38,373 nucleotides of DNA from Akkermansia muciniphila (GTDB lineage Bacteria > Verrucomicrobiota > Verrucomicrobiia > Verrucomicrobiales > Akkermansiaceae): the NCBI GenBank assembly GCA_004557455.1, contig SFDX01000023.1, forward strand, positions 1 through 38,373, in the 5' to 3' direction. Positions 24,507-32,760 of the stretch are shown piece by piece. The translations under genes and the position numbers were made by a program. Under the pieces are notes generated by a model. That model was not told the origin of the DNA. It saw nothing but the letters and a program-made list of their open reading frames with translations, and searched no databases. Every line of letters begins with the position of its first letter. Position 1 is the first letter of the stretch.

Positions 24507-25490
24507 ATGAAACTGCGCACAGCACTGATTCTCTCCGCCCTGGGTTGCACGAGCGCCCTTGCTGCCACTCCTTCCTCCACCGCTGCTCCGCAGCCGAACG
24601 TCACCGCCGAGACGGCCCAAGCCATTGCCCCCGTTTCCAAGCGCCTCAGCGGCTCCCTGACGGTCGGTTACTCAAGCAACTACGTCGGCCGCGGCTATGT
24701 GCCCACCAACACCATTGTGGAGGGCGAAGGCTGCATCAACTCGGTTCTGCAGACCAAGTACAACCTCGATGAAGAGGGCACCTGGAGCTGGAACGCCGCC
24801 GTGGTCTACAACGTCATTCCCTCCGGTCACACGCTGTACGGCAACCCGTGCTACGATCCGCGCGTCTCCTATGCGACAGGAAAGACCGGTCACATCAAGC
24901 AGATGAACGTGGAGAACGAGTTTGTCGTCTCCACCTCCGTCACCTACAAGAAGGAGCTGTGGAACATGACCCTCGGCTATGACATGGTCCACGGCGGTAT
25001 GCTGGGCGTGATGGCCAAGCACTACCACAAGCAGGGTGCCTCCAACGTGAACGAGGTCTTCATCCGCCCGGAGTGGACCCCCGCCCCTTGGGTGAGCGTG
25101 AACTGCACGACCCGCTACAGCATCCAGGGCATTTACGGCTGGTGGTTCGAGCCTCAGGTGACCTTCAAGGCCCCCCTCATCGGTACGCCGGAGAATGTGA
25201 AACTGGCTGCCAAGCTCGACCTCGGTGCCAGCTTCACGGCGGATTACTTCTCCGCCGAGGATAAGGCCTGCTCCAACGGCGGCCAGACTTGGTGGTTCCG
25301 TTTCTCCACTCCGTGGTTCATTCAGGATAATCTCATCCTCACCCCCAGCATCAGCTGCCACTGGGCAGGCAAGGGTGCCATGAAGTCCAATAACCGTTCC
25401 GAGATCCGTGCGGCTACCCTGAACGACCTGAACGTTCCCTTCAAGAACTTCGCCGTGGTTGCCGGGGTGCACCTCACCTACACTTTCTGA
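24507..25490 (+). CDS. Outer-membrane beta-barrel protein
   Basis: 327 residues from the ATG at 24507. It has a signal peptide (MKLRTALILSALGCTSALAATP), a Ser/Thr/Pro linker, and then alternating beta segments: SGSLTVGYSSNYVGRGY, TWSWNAAVVYNV, FVVSTSVTYKKELWNMTLGYDMV and PWVSVNCTTRYS. The last strand ends in FAVVAGVHLTYTF with the C-terminal Phe used by the BAM machinery. SSNYVGRGYVPTN resembles the start of barrels in the TorF/'exogenous region' family. The substrate, if it is a channel, is unknown. Translation from the upstream in-frame codon at 24459 would spoil the signal peptide. Confidence 0.85.
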   Translation: MKLRTALILSALGCTSALAATPSSTAAPQPNVTAETAQAIAPVSKRLSGSLTVGYSSNYVGRGYVPTNTIVEGEGCINSVLQTKYNLDEEGTWSWNAAVVYNVIPSGHTLYGNPCYDPRVSYATGKTGHIKQMNVENEFVVSTSVTYKKELWNMTLGYDMVHGGMLGVMAKHYHKQGASNVNEVFIRPEWTPAPWVSVNCTTRYSIQGIYGWWFEPQVTFKAPLIGTPENVKLAAKLDLGASFTADYFSAEDKACSNGGQTWWFRFSTPWFIQDNLILTPSISCHWAGKGAMKSNNRSEIRAATLNDLNVPFKNFAVVAGVHLTYTF

Positions 25491-25573
25491 TGATTCGGGT
25501 ACATCAGAGCGCTTTTTTGCTGGCATCGTCAAGCGATTTGTGATACACTTACAGCAGAAAAACGCCTGAACGG

Positions 25574-25604
25574 GCCGCCCTCCCCGGTAGGAGGGCGGCT
25601 TTTT
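25574..25604 (+). terminator. Strong terminator upstream of the ligase gene
   Basis: A 10-bp GC-rich stem (25574-25583 with 25590-25599), a 6-base loop and a T-run. It probably ends the barrel-protein transcript. A weak promoter-like box TACACT at about 25545 lies before it. If that is used for the ligase gene, the hairpin would sit in the leader as an attenuator. Confidence 0.88.
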
Positions 25605-25636
25605 CCCATTCTCTCCTCATACACCTCATCTGCAAC

Positions 25637-27805
25637 ATGACCACGCTCAACATCACCGGCCGCGAGAACATTGTCCAGCCTGCGCTTTACATCCCGAACC
25701 GCCTCAGCATCGCGGCGGGCAAGGCGCTGCACAAGCTCCTTGATAACAAGGTATGCTACTTGGTGGATCCTTCCTTCAAGCCGGCGAAAAACATCCTCCA
25801 CTACGCAGAAAGCAAGGGGGTTCACATCGAGTACTTTGACTTCCGCCACACGACCTCGCGTGCGGTTCGCGAGCAGATACTGGATCAGCTTGAGCGCGGC
25901 AACAACGTTGTATTCGTCCCCGGGGCACTCACGAAATCGAAGGGCTGCCTCTCCGATGTACCGGCGCCCTTCCTGCGCGAGCTGGGCAGCCTGCATATCT
26001 CCCCCGTCCCGGTGTTCCTAGGGCACTACGGCGATACGCTGCTCACCCTGTTCTGCGAGGAGGACGACAACTGCCGGCAGGAGCTCTGCATCATGCAGCA
26101 GCTTTCCCCCGGTCCGCAGATCGGCGAGCGCATGCTGTCCGCATGGATGCAGAAGGGGGCGGAGCTGTATTCCGCGCATCCCATCCTCTGCGGCTCGCTG
26201 ACCACGGCGTTGGTCAAGTCCATGGCAGCGCACCCGAATGTAACGGTAACGGACGGCATGACGGGCCAGGAGCTCCCCTTCTTCAAGGTGCTGGGCGTAT
26301 CCATGGCCGTTGCGAAGAAGTTGAAGGAGCTCGGGCAGCGGCGCATCGGCGTCATCCTGCCCCCGGGCCCCGGCGGCATCATCGCCACGTTGGCCTGCAT
26401 GCTGGCGGGTGTTACCCCGGTCATCATCAACTATGCCTCCTCCGGGCAGGCTTTCGAGAGCACGGTGCGCCAGGCGGGGCTCACCCGTTTCATCACGGCT
26501 CGCAAGTTCATGCAGAAACTGCCGACCTTTGCCTGGCCGGACAGGGAGAAGCTCATTTTGGTGGAGGACATGCTCTCCGGACTGAGCAAGGCTACTCTGG
26601 TGAAGCACGCGCTGATGGCCAAGATGATGCCGGCCGCCGTGATATGCAAGCTCTTCAATACGGATGCGCACAAAAACAACGACGAAGCCATCATGCTCTT
26701 CACCTCCGGGTCTTCCGGCGAGCCCAAGGGTGTGGCTCTTTCGCACCGCATGCTGCTCTGCAATGTTGCCCAGTGCATCAACCGCTTGGTGCTGGCGGGC
26801 GAGGAGCGCTTCCTGGGCAGCCTGCCGATTTTCCACAGCTTCGGGTTGACCGTGACCATGCTGCTGCCGCTGCTCTGCGGTTTCCCGATTTGCTCCTACC
26901 CCAACCCCACGGACGCGCGTACGCTCTGCGAGCTGATCAAGAAGTACTCGCTCACCCTCGTGTGCTCCACCCCCACCTTTGCGCGCTCCATGCTGCGCCG
27001 TGCGGATGACAGCACCTTCCGCTCCGTGCATTACTTCATCGTGGGCGCCGAGAAGCTCCCGCCGGATGTGGAAGATGAGTTCAAGAAACGCTGCGGTGTG
27101 CAGCTGCTGGAGGGCTACGGCCTCACCGAGGCGTCCCCCGTGTGCTGCGTGAACCTCCCCATGCCGGAGCGCGAGCCGGGGCTCTCGTTCTACATCCCCT
27201 CCATCGTGCGCGGCAGTATCGGCGCCGTCTTCCCGGGCCTCGCCGTGCGCATTACCGACCCGGACGATGACACCCGCGAGCTGCCCATCTCCGAGCGCGG
27301 GATGATCTGGCTCAAAGGCTCGAATATCTTCACCGGCTATGTCGGCAAGGAGGACATGAACAGCGAGATTTTCTCCAAGGGCTGGTTCAAGACCGGCGAC
27401 CTGGGCCACATGGACCTCAACGGGTTCATCTACCTCGGCGGGCGCCTCTCCCGCTTCTCGAAGGTGGGCGGCGAAATGGTGCCGCACGAGGGCGTGGAGC
27501 AGGCCATCTGCAAGGCCCTGGAGCTTCATCCCGCAGATGACGGCCTTCAAATTGCCGTCACGGGCGTCAGCGACAAGCAGAAGGGCGAGGCCCTGGTTCT
27601 TCTCTCGGCCCTCCCGCAGCACCGCCGCAGCTCCATGGAGAAGGAGTCCCTCTCCCAGATCCGCGAGGCACTCATCGCCGCCAACATTCCGAACCTCTAC
27701 GCGCCCAAGTATATCGTCCCGGTGGAGAGCATCCCCGTTCTTCCCACCGGCAAGCTGGACCTCCGCGCCTGCAAGCTCTTGGCAGAGGAAGCCCTCCACA
27801 ACTGA
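25637..27805 (+). CDS. Aas-like acyl-ACP/CoA ligase with degenerate acyltransferase half
   Basis: 722 residues. The C-terminal 500 residues are an AMP-forming acyl ligase: P-loop-like LFTSGSSGEPKGVALSH, then LPIFHSFGLT, LLEGYGLTEASPV, WFKTGDLG, YLGGRLSRFSKVGGEMV and, near the end, the catalytic lysine region LPTGKLDLRA. The N-terminal 210 residues look like the PlsC acyltransferase domain of Aas but lack its HX4D motif, and the usual FPEGTRS block reads VPGALTKSKG. In Aas the two halves acylate lysophospholipids with fatty acids activated on ACP. Here only activation seems possible, or the N-part is a binding module. It has no close partner gene. Confidence 0.85.
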   Translation: MTTLNITGRENIVQPALYIPNRLSIAAGKALHKLLDNKVCYLVDPSFKPAKNILHYAESKGVHIEYFDFRHTTSRAVREQILDQLERGNNVVFVPGALTKSKGCLSDVPAPFLRELGSLHISPVPVFLGHYGDTLLTLFCEEDDNCRQELCIMQQLSPGPQIGERMLSAWMQKGAELYSAHPILCGSLTTALVKSMAAHPNVTVTDGMTGQELPFFKVLGVSMAVAKKLKELGQRRIGVILPPGPGGIIATLACMLAGVTPVIINYASSGQAFESTVRQAGLTRFITARKFMQKLPTFAWPDREKLILVEDMLSGLSKATLVKHALMAKMMPAAVICKLFNTDAHKNNDEAIMLFTSGSSGEPKGVALSHRMLLCNVAQCINRLVLAGEERFLGSLPIFHSFGLTVTMLLPLLCGFPICSYPNPTDARTLCELIKKYSLTLVCSTPTFARSMLRRADDSTFRSVHYFIVGAEKLPPDVEDEFKKRCGVQLLEGYGLTEASPVCCVNLPMPEREPGLSFYIPSIVRGSIGAVFPGLAVRITDPDDDTRELPISERGMIWLKGSNIFTGYVGKEDMNSEIFSKGWFKTGDLGHMDLNGFIYLGGRLSRFSKVGGEMVPHEGVEQAICKALELHPADDGLQIAVTGVSDKQKGEALVLLSALPQHRRSSMEKESLSQIREALIAANIPNLYAPKYIVPVESIPVLPTGKLDLRACKLLAEEALHN

Positions 27806-27819
27806 TTTACCCATTCCGG

Positions 27820-27857
27820 CGCCCCGTCCCCTCGGCTCGCCCCCGGGGAGACGGGCG
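27820..27857. terminator. Hairpin between convergent ligase and TOPRIM-like genes
   Basis: GC-rich near-perfect arms (27820-27831 with 27845-27857) lie between two converging stops. There is no clear T-run, so terminator function is only likely from position. Confidence 0.4.
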
Positions 27858-27874
27858 TTCTGTCCTCAGCGACC

Positions 27875-28576
27875 TTACTTTATCCGGCGGAGTAATCCCT
27901 CCAAGGCCGTGTCAAATTCGCGGAAAGAGCTCAGTTTGAGCAAACGGTCAGCATTGTATTGCTCATCGACCAGTCGGATGAGGCTCTTGGCCTCGGCATG
28001 GTTTCCCGTGCTGTAATGCCATTGACGCAGGAGGGATTTCGGTGATCGGGATGCACGGTCGTTTCCCGGCAGCTCCTCAATGCATTTCGCACTCATCATG
28101 CATTCCGGTGCAAGACGAAGGAGCCATGCCTCGGTACGGGGCATGGGAATAACCGGAATGCAAGAGTTCTCGCCGTTTGCCCGTCGAATAGCCATCGTCA
28201 GGCAATTCCGCACCTGTTCCCGACGGCGGGCACCGTTGCGGCTGTTCGTGAAATCCACATCCGAATGAAAAACGCCCAAGGCACTCTTCTCTAGGCAAAA
28301 CAGAACAAAATGGGTACAGGTATCCCCCAAGTGACAAAGATCCCCGGGCGGTGGCACTTCCATACTGAGACCGTCCCTGCGTGTTCTGTTCGTTCTGCGG
28401 GTGGGCTCGGCCGGCACATCTCTGTGGGTAAAACGGCTGGTACGCTGTCTCCATGTCTCGTCCCCGGTTCGCTCAGTCAGACGGCGGAGCACAATCTCCC
28501 CGAGAGCCCCGAAATGCTGTGCCTCGGGTGTGCCGAAATCGGAGGTACCTTCCCCGCAAAGGAACAGTTTACTCAT
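27875..28576 (-). CDS. TOPRIM-like (RloB/DUF4276-type) protein, second gene of ATPase module
   Basis: 233 residues from the ATG at 28576; a GTG two codons upstream is possible. The start MSKLFLCGEGTSDFG carries the early Glu (residue 9) and Asp (13), and GVFHSDVDFT carries an Asp-x-Asp pair at 106 and 108. This is the E...DxD order of TOPRIM nuclease folds. The later motif PMPRTEAWLLR (Glu149) is like the conserved Glu-x-Trp element of RloB/DUF4276 proteins. No membrane part is seen. It overlaps the ATPase gene by eight bases, so the two are made together. By analogy with AriB of PARIS or the TOPRIM part of OLD nucleases it may be the nuclease effector, held in check or switched on by the ATPase. 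Family assignment is by motif only. Confidence 0.65.
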   Translation of the reverse strand: MSKLFLCGEGTSDFGTPEAQHFGALGEIVLRRLTERTGDETWRQRTSRFTHRDVPAEPTRRTNRTRRDGLSMEVPPPGDLCHLGDTCTHFVLFCLEKSALGVFHSDVDFTNSRNGARRREQVRNCLTMAIRRANGENSCIPVIPMPRTEAWLLRLAPECMMSAKCIEELPGNDRASRSPKSLLRQWHYSTGNHAEAKSLIRLVDEQYNADRLLKLSSFREFDTALEGLLRRIK

Positions 28577-29735
28577 GTTCACATGCTTCCCTGCTTAATT
28601 CCTCCAAGTTGCAGCGCAGCATCACCTCCCCGGGGTAGTGGGTGTCCAGCATGCTTGCCGGTGTTTGCAGACGGAAGAACGGCGTGCATCGGGATATGCC
28701 GTCCTTCTTGTAGACCAGGTAAACCCCTTTCTCGGCTTCCTCGATGGTCATCAGACTGAGGACGAGCGGGCTGTGCGTCGTGATAATCGTTTGGCAGGGT
28801 GCATCGGTGGAGAGATATTCGATCATTTTTGCGAGCAATTCCGGGTTCAGACCATCCTCCAATTCATCAATGAGCAGCGTGCCGCCCCGACAGGCAAAGC
28901 ACTGGGCCACGATAGCCAGCACGCGGAGCATGCCGTCGCACAGCATGGTCGCCTCGCCGGTGTAGGTGCTGCCGTCCGAATATCGTTCCTCGACGAAGAG
29001 CACCATCGCCCCGCCTTGGATGCGCCGTACCTTATAGCCGTGGTAGGTCGGGAAAAAGCTGCGTACGGTCTCGTTAAACGTGTCGCGGTCCGCCGGTGAC
29101 AGGGACTGCAAAAAGGGCGCGATATATTCACCCCCCATACCCACGCCCTGTACCGACTTCCTGCGCGTGTGAGCCTTCATCAGGTTGGGCGCTAAGAGGT
29201 CGAGGGTAGAGCACCGAGTAAGGGCCTCCTTGGCAGGCCGCAGACTTGCCGGTGCCCACACGGAAAGCAGGGAGCCCGTGTAGGTCAGCTCATGGGTGTC
29301 GTATCGTTCCTGCTTGCCTCCGTTGACGCGGTAGACCGCCACCCTTTTGTCGAGTTTGAAGATACGCTCCCCCGCCTCCGTCAGCAGCTCGGAGGTGCAG
29401 CGGCCATCCGGCGTATAGAAATGAGCCTCCCAATCATAAGCCGGCCCCTCCGCTTCCTCGACGGAGAGAGAGAAGGAGATGGTCTTCGGCGTATTGCGCG
29501 GAGCCGGCCCGCCGCTCAGCTTCGTAACGATATCGTTCATTTGCCAACCCCGACGTCCGAGCCATGCCGTCAAACCCTCGGTGCGAGCAAGAGTGCATGC
29601 AAAATCAATCGCCTGCAGGACGGTCGATTTCCCGGAGCCGTTCAACCCTATCAACACGGTCAGCTTCGGTGGGAAGCACAGCTCCTCCTTCATCTGCAGC
29701 GCCTTGAAATTCTGTATTGAAAAACGTTTGATCAT
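28569..29735 (-). CDS. AAA/ABC-type ATPase (AAA_21-like), first gene of two-gene module
   Basis: 388 residues from the ATG at 29735, which has AGGG five bases upstream. The N-terminus MIKRFSIQNFKAL and Walker A VLIGLNGSGKST (about residues 28-38) are typical of RecF/OLD-type ATPases. The signature-like MLCDGMLRVLAIV, Walker B GGTLLIDELEDGLNP and switch His in IITTHSPLVLSL are all present, so ATP hydrolysis is likely. The middle 200 residues replace the long coiled coil of SMC proteins. A reading frame is open upstream as far as 30107 but contains the promoter and antisense of the divergent protease gene. The ATPase with a small TOPRIM-like partner resembles PARIS (AriA/AriB), RloA/RloB or a split OLD nuclease, all linked to phage defence. 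Confidence 0.85.
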   Translation of the reverse strand: MIKRFSIQNFKALQMKEELCFPPKLTVLIGLNGSGKSTVLQAIDFACTLARTEGLTAWLGRRGWQMNDIVTKLSGGPAPRNTPKTISFSLSVEEAEGPAYDWEAHFYTPDGRCTSELLTEAGERIFKLDKRVAVYRVNGGKQERYDTHELTYTGSLLSVWAPASLRPAKEALTRCSTLDLLAPNLMKAHTRRKSVQGVGMGGEYIAPFLQSLSPADRDTFNETVRSFFPTYHGYKVRRIQGGAMVLFVEERYSDGSTYTGEATMLCDGMLRVLAIVAQCFACRGGTLLIDELEDGLNPELLAKMIEYLSTDAPCQTIITTHSPLVLSLMTIEEAEKGVYLVYKKDGISRCTPFFRLQTPASMLDTHYPGEVMLRCNLEELSREACEHE

Positions 29736-29760
29736 GTTCCCTGCACAGAGGTGCTTCATC

Positions 29761-29789
29761 ATTATGCCACGCGGGCCGTGGGGTGTCAA
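29761..29789 (-). promoter_or_regulatory. Promoter of the ATPase/TOPRIM-like module
   Basis: Minus strand TTGACA (29789-29784), a 17-base spacer and CATAAT (29766-29761). The leader would be about 18 bases and includes AGGG before the ATG. This is one of the few leadered starts with a Shine-Dalgarno-like site in the window. Confidence 0.7.
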
Positions 29790-29836
29790 CTCTATTTCTG
29801 CCCTCCCTTGTTCCTGTCCTCTCGTGTTGAAAATAG

Positions 29837-29865
29837 TTGACTCGGCGGGTGGGGTGGGGTAAGAT
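29837..29865 (+). promoter_or_regulatory. Leaderless promoter of the aspartic protease gene
   Basis: TTGACT (29837-29842), a 17-base spacer and TAAGAT (29860-29865), with exactly six bases before the ATG at 29872. It diverges from the ATPase promoter. Confidence 0.75.
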
Positions 29866-29871
29866 AGAGGC

Positions 29872-30723
29872 ATGACGGGAATGCTGATGACAGGATGTGC
29901 GGCGGCTTTGCTGCCCGTGTGCGCGCTTGCGGCGGAGCCGGCGGGTGAGATGTGCCTGGACCCCGCGGGGCACTTGGTGGTGGCGGAGTGTACGGTCAAC
30001 GGTAAGGCGGCGCGGATGATTGTGGACACGGGGGCCAGCTGCACGGTGCTGGATGAGCAGTTTGCGGCGGAGTTGCCCGGCTTGGTGCGCTTGCAGGTGC
30101 CGACCAAGGGGAACGCCCGCTTGCCGCATTATCCCGCAGCCTGTACGGTGGAGGCCGGGGGCGGGCGTTTTGAGAACACCCCGGCGGTGGTGTTGTCCCT
30201 GGCGGGCATCAATGCTATTCTGAAGCAGCCGGTGCAGGGCATTCTCGGTATGGACACCTTGGGCAAACTGCCCTTCACGCTGGATTATGCCGCCGGTAAG
30301 TTTTGCTGGGGAGCGCCTGTGCAGAACCGCCCGAGCGCTGTGCCGCAGCAACGCTTCGATGCCCTGAAACGTCCCTACCTCGTCTGCCGCAGCGGCGAGG
30401 AGGAGCTGGCCGTCTTGTTGGATACGGGTAGCTCCGTCACCCTGCTGCCGGAGACCTTCTGGACCCCGGGTGCGGCAGGCAGCGCGGAGATACGCGTGGC
30501 CGATGTGCAGTCCGACCGCACGGACCGCATGCAGCGGGGCAAGGCCGGCGAGCTCGTGCTTGCGGAAGGCGTGGCCGCCCGCGGACTCTCCCCGCGTTTG
30601 TTAGCGCCCGGCGAGCAACCCGGCGCACAACTGGGGGCGGATGCCTTGGGCAATACCTGTTTGCAGCATATTCCGGCCCCCACCGGTCAACCCTCCTTCC
30701 GATTCCTCTTGCCCGAGCCATGA
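29872..30723 (+). CDS. Exported retropepsin-like aspartic protease with two DTG motifs
   Basis: 283 residues. A signal peptide (MTGMLMTGCAAALLPVCALAAEP) precedes two related lobes. Lobe one has MIVDTGASCTVLDEQF and later GILGMDTLGKLPFTLDY; lobe two has AVLLDTGSSVTLLPETF and later GAQLGADALGNTCLQH. Each lobe thus repeats the hydrophobic-DTG(A/S)-S layout and the following LG-D-L element. Retropepsin-like bacterial proteins usually have a single DTG and dimerise; here both catalytic Asp residues are in one chain, as in pepsins. The substrate is unknown, and the place of action should be outside the cytoplasm. Its TGA overlaps the next gene's ATG. Confidence 0.85.
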   Translation: MTGMLMTGCAAALLPVCALAAEPAGEMCLDPAGHLVVAECTVNGKAARMIVDTGASCTVLDEQFAAELPGLVRLQVPTKGNARLPHYPAACTVEAGGGRFENTPAVVLSLAGINAILKQPVQGILGMDTLGKLPFTLDYAAGKFCWGAPVQNRPSAVPQQRFDALKRPYLVCRSGEEELAVLLDTGSSVTLLPETFWTPGAAGSAEIRVADVQSDRTDRMQRGKAGELVLAEGVAARGLSPRLLAPGEQPGAQLGADALGNTCLQHIPAPTGQPSFRFLLPEP

Positions 30724-31082
30724 AAATCGCCCTGACCATCGGCCTGCTCACCGTGAGCAACGCCTTCATGACCTTCGCCTGGTACGGCTTTCTCAACAAA
30801 CCCAGTGAGACGCACCCCATGGCGTGGTGGAAACTCGTCCTCCTCTGCTGGGGCGTTGCCTTCTTCGAGTATTGTTTCATGGTGCCGGCTAACCATATAG
30901 GCCGACAGGCAGGCCTGAGCCTCGCGCAGCTTAAGATTGCGCAGGAGGCCATCACGCTCATCATTTTCGTGCCCTTCATGCTGCTGTGGATGGGTGAGCA
31001 CTGGAAGTGGGATTACCTGTGGGCCTTCCTCTGCGTGCTCGGTGCGGTCTTTTTCGTCAATCGCGAGGCATTGATGTCATGA
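30720..31082 (+). CDS. DUF486 (DMT superfamily) small membrane protein
   Basis: 120 residues with four membrane segments. The family core WGVAFFEYCFMVPANHIG and LAQLKIAQEAITLIIFVPF is unmistakable for DUF486, a small multidrug-transporter-like family whose function is not established. Its length is that of the family. It is coupled by ATGA to the aspartic protease gene. Confidence 0.93.
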   Translation: MKIALTIGLLTVSNAFMTFAWYGFLNKPSETHPMAWWKLVLLCWGVAFFEYCFMVPANHIGRQAGLSLAQLKIAQEAITLIIFVPFMLLWMGEHWKWDYLWAFLCVLGAVFFVNREALMS

Positions 31083-31096
31083 TGCACAAAACACGC

Positions 31097-31125
31097 TTGC
31101 TTTTTCGGCGGCAATAGCATATCAT
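31097..31125 (+). promoter_or_regulatory. Leaderless promoter of the lipoprotein-xer operon
   Basis: TTGCTT (31097-31102), a 17-base spacer and TATCAT (31120-31125), six bases before the ATG at 31132. Confidence 0.7.
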
Positions 31126-31131
31126 GTCGGC

Positions 31132-31827
31132 ATGAGATACTATTGGACGCTGGCTCTGGCAGCAGCGGTGAGTCTGCCTGCATGTTCCGTGTGGAACAAT
31201 TTAACGCGCCGGGAGTATGACCCCGAGTACCTGAAGGAGGATTCACCGCTGGATCCGCCCGGTGTCAAGCAAGCCCGCGAGGCAGCCCGCGCCAAATTGG
31301 TCAAGGAAGGCAAGTTTGCCGCCGGCACGGTGGTGGAGGTGCAGGAAGGCCGCGCCGCCTTGTTCGACCACAACCCCGAGCGCGATCCCGACGCCAACAG
31401 CAAGATGGTGACGATGAAAAACGCCACGATTATCGCCTGCGAGGGGCTCTACTATTTTGTGAAAGCCGAGGGGGGGCAGAAAGGCTTCCTGCGCGAGAGT
31501 GACTTTGTGCAACCGGAATCCCGTTTGGTGGACTCCGGCCTGCTGATACCCGGCGGGGTCGTGACCCCCGGCATGCCCGGTGGCGTGTACACCGAGGGCG
31601 AGCTGCTGCCGGGAGACCCGGAGGCTGCCCCCGTGGAGGAGGTGCGCTTGGCCCCGAATGAGACCCTGGACACCACCAGCAGCAATCGCACCGTGGTGGT
31701 GCGCGAGAAGAAAACCGACAAGGGCAAGGACTTCGAGGAGCGCCTCAAGGCACTGCAGGCGGACACACCTGCGGGGGATGATGCCGGGGATGAGCTGCCG
31801 ACGCCCGCTGCCGAGCTCGGTCAATGA
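31132..31827 (+). CDS. Lipoprotein with possible SH3-like domain
   Basis: 231 residues. The start MRYYWTLALAAAVSLPACS has a lipobox LPAC with Cys at residue 18. An SH3-like small beta domain is suggested by FAAGTVVEVQEGRAALF to YYFVKAEGGQKGFLRESDFV (about residues 62-126). Then comes a Gly/Pro-rich linker (GGVVTPGMPGGVY) and a charged tail. The family is not recognised. It is three bases upstream of the xer gene and shares its promoter. Confidence 0.8.
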   Translation: MRYYWTLALAAAVSLPACSVWNNLTRREYDPEYLKEDSPLDPPGVKQAREAARAKLVKEGKFAAGTVVEVQEGRAALFDHNPERDPDANSKMVTMKNATIIACEGLYYFVKAEGGQKGFLRESDFVQPESRLVDSGLLIPGGVVTPGMPGGVYTEGELLPGDPEAAPVEEVRLAPNETLDTTSSNRTVVVREKKTDKGKDFEERLKALQADTPAGDDAGDELPTPAAELGQ

Positions 31828-31830
31828 GCC

Positions 31831-32760
31831 ATGCCCGGCATATCCTCGCTTGTTGAGCAATTTTTGCTCTATGCGGCGGCGGAGCGTGGCCTGAGCAGCA
31901 ACTACAGGATCTCCGTGCGGCAGAGCCTCAGCCGCTTTGCGACGTGGTGCGCGGGGCGCGGGGTGGAGCAGGCCGCCGACGTGACGCGCCTACTCCTGCT
32001 CGACTACCTCAGCGGACTCCCCGCGGAGGGTCTCTCGGCGTCCAGTTGCCGCATTGCCAAGGTACACCTGCGCATCTTTTTCCGCTACCTGACGTCCCGC
32101 AGACTCATCCCGGAGAACCCTGCTGCCCTGCTACCGGCAGGCCGCGCGGCGCAGAGCCTGCCCGCCACCTTGGGCGCGGAGGCCGTGGCGCAGATGCTCA
32201 ACAGCATCGACCCCGCGGATTTGCCCTACGGCGCCCGGGATCGTGCCATGCTCGAGATGCTCTACGGCAGCGGCCTGCGGGTGAGCGAGCTTGTGAACCT
32301 GCGTGCTGACCGCGTGGACTGGGATGAGGGTTTCCTGCGTGTGCTCGGCAAGGGGAACAAGACCCGCCACGTGCCGCTGGGGGATATGGCGGCCGAGGCT
32401 CTGCGCCTTTACATGGAGAAGGCGCGCCCGATGCTGCTGCGTGAGGGCGTGCGTGCGGATGTCCTCTTCCTTTCCAACCGTGGCTCCCGCCTCACCCGCG
32501 AGCGCATCCGCCAGATTATCCGCACCCGCGCGGCTGCTGCGGGTATTCAGGAGCACGTTTTCCCCCACATCCTGCGCCATTCTTTCGCTACCCATTTGCT
32601 GGAGAACGGGGCGGATCTGCGCGTGATTCAGGACATGCTTGGCCACGCCGATCTGGCCACTACGCAGGTCTACACCCATGTGGAGCAGCGCCGCCTTATG
32701 GAGCTGCATCGGCATTTTCACCCGCGCGGCGTGCATCGTCCGGAGCCTCCGCAGGACTGA
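31831..32760 (+). CDS. xerD: Tyrosine recombinase XerC/XerD
   Basis: 309 residues. Xer recombinases resolve chromosome dimers at dif. The N-terminal SAM-like DNA-binding domain (residues 1-90) is followed by the catalytic domain with all active-site residues in place: Arg in YGSGLRVSEL, Lys in VLGKGNKTRHVPL, His-x-x-Arg in PHILRHSFATHLLENGADLR, His in LGHADLATTQVYTH, and Tyr in the last. The C-terminal tail is longer than usual (HPRGVHRPEPPQD) and overlaps the tail of the convergent gene by 65 bases. XerC and XerD cannot be told apart safely by eye. No dif site is seen. Confidence 0.9.
   Translation: MPGISSLVEQFLLYAAAERGLSSNYRISVRQSLSRFATWCAGRGVEQAADVTRLLLLDYLSGLPAEGLSASSCRIAKVHLRIFFRYLTSRRLIPENPAALLPAGRAAQSLPATLGAEAVAQMLNSIDPADLPYGARDRAMLEMLYGSGLRVSELVNLRADRVDWDEGFLRVLGKGNKTRHVPLGDMAAEALRLYMEKARPMLLREGVRADVLFLSNRGSRLTRERIRQIIRTRAAAAGIQEHVFPHILRHSFATHLLENGADLRVIQDMLGHADLATTQVYTHVEQRRLMELHRHFHPRGVHRPEPPQD

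Noticed and set aside
26018..27814. Minus-strand frame of 598 codons
   Set aside because: It is antisense to the ligase gene with its complete AMP-binding motifs.
29736..30107. N-terminal extension of the ATPase
   Set aside because: The extra frame crosses the promoter and is antisense to the protease gene; its sequence is Ser/Pro/Thr-rich without similarity to ATPases.
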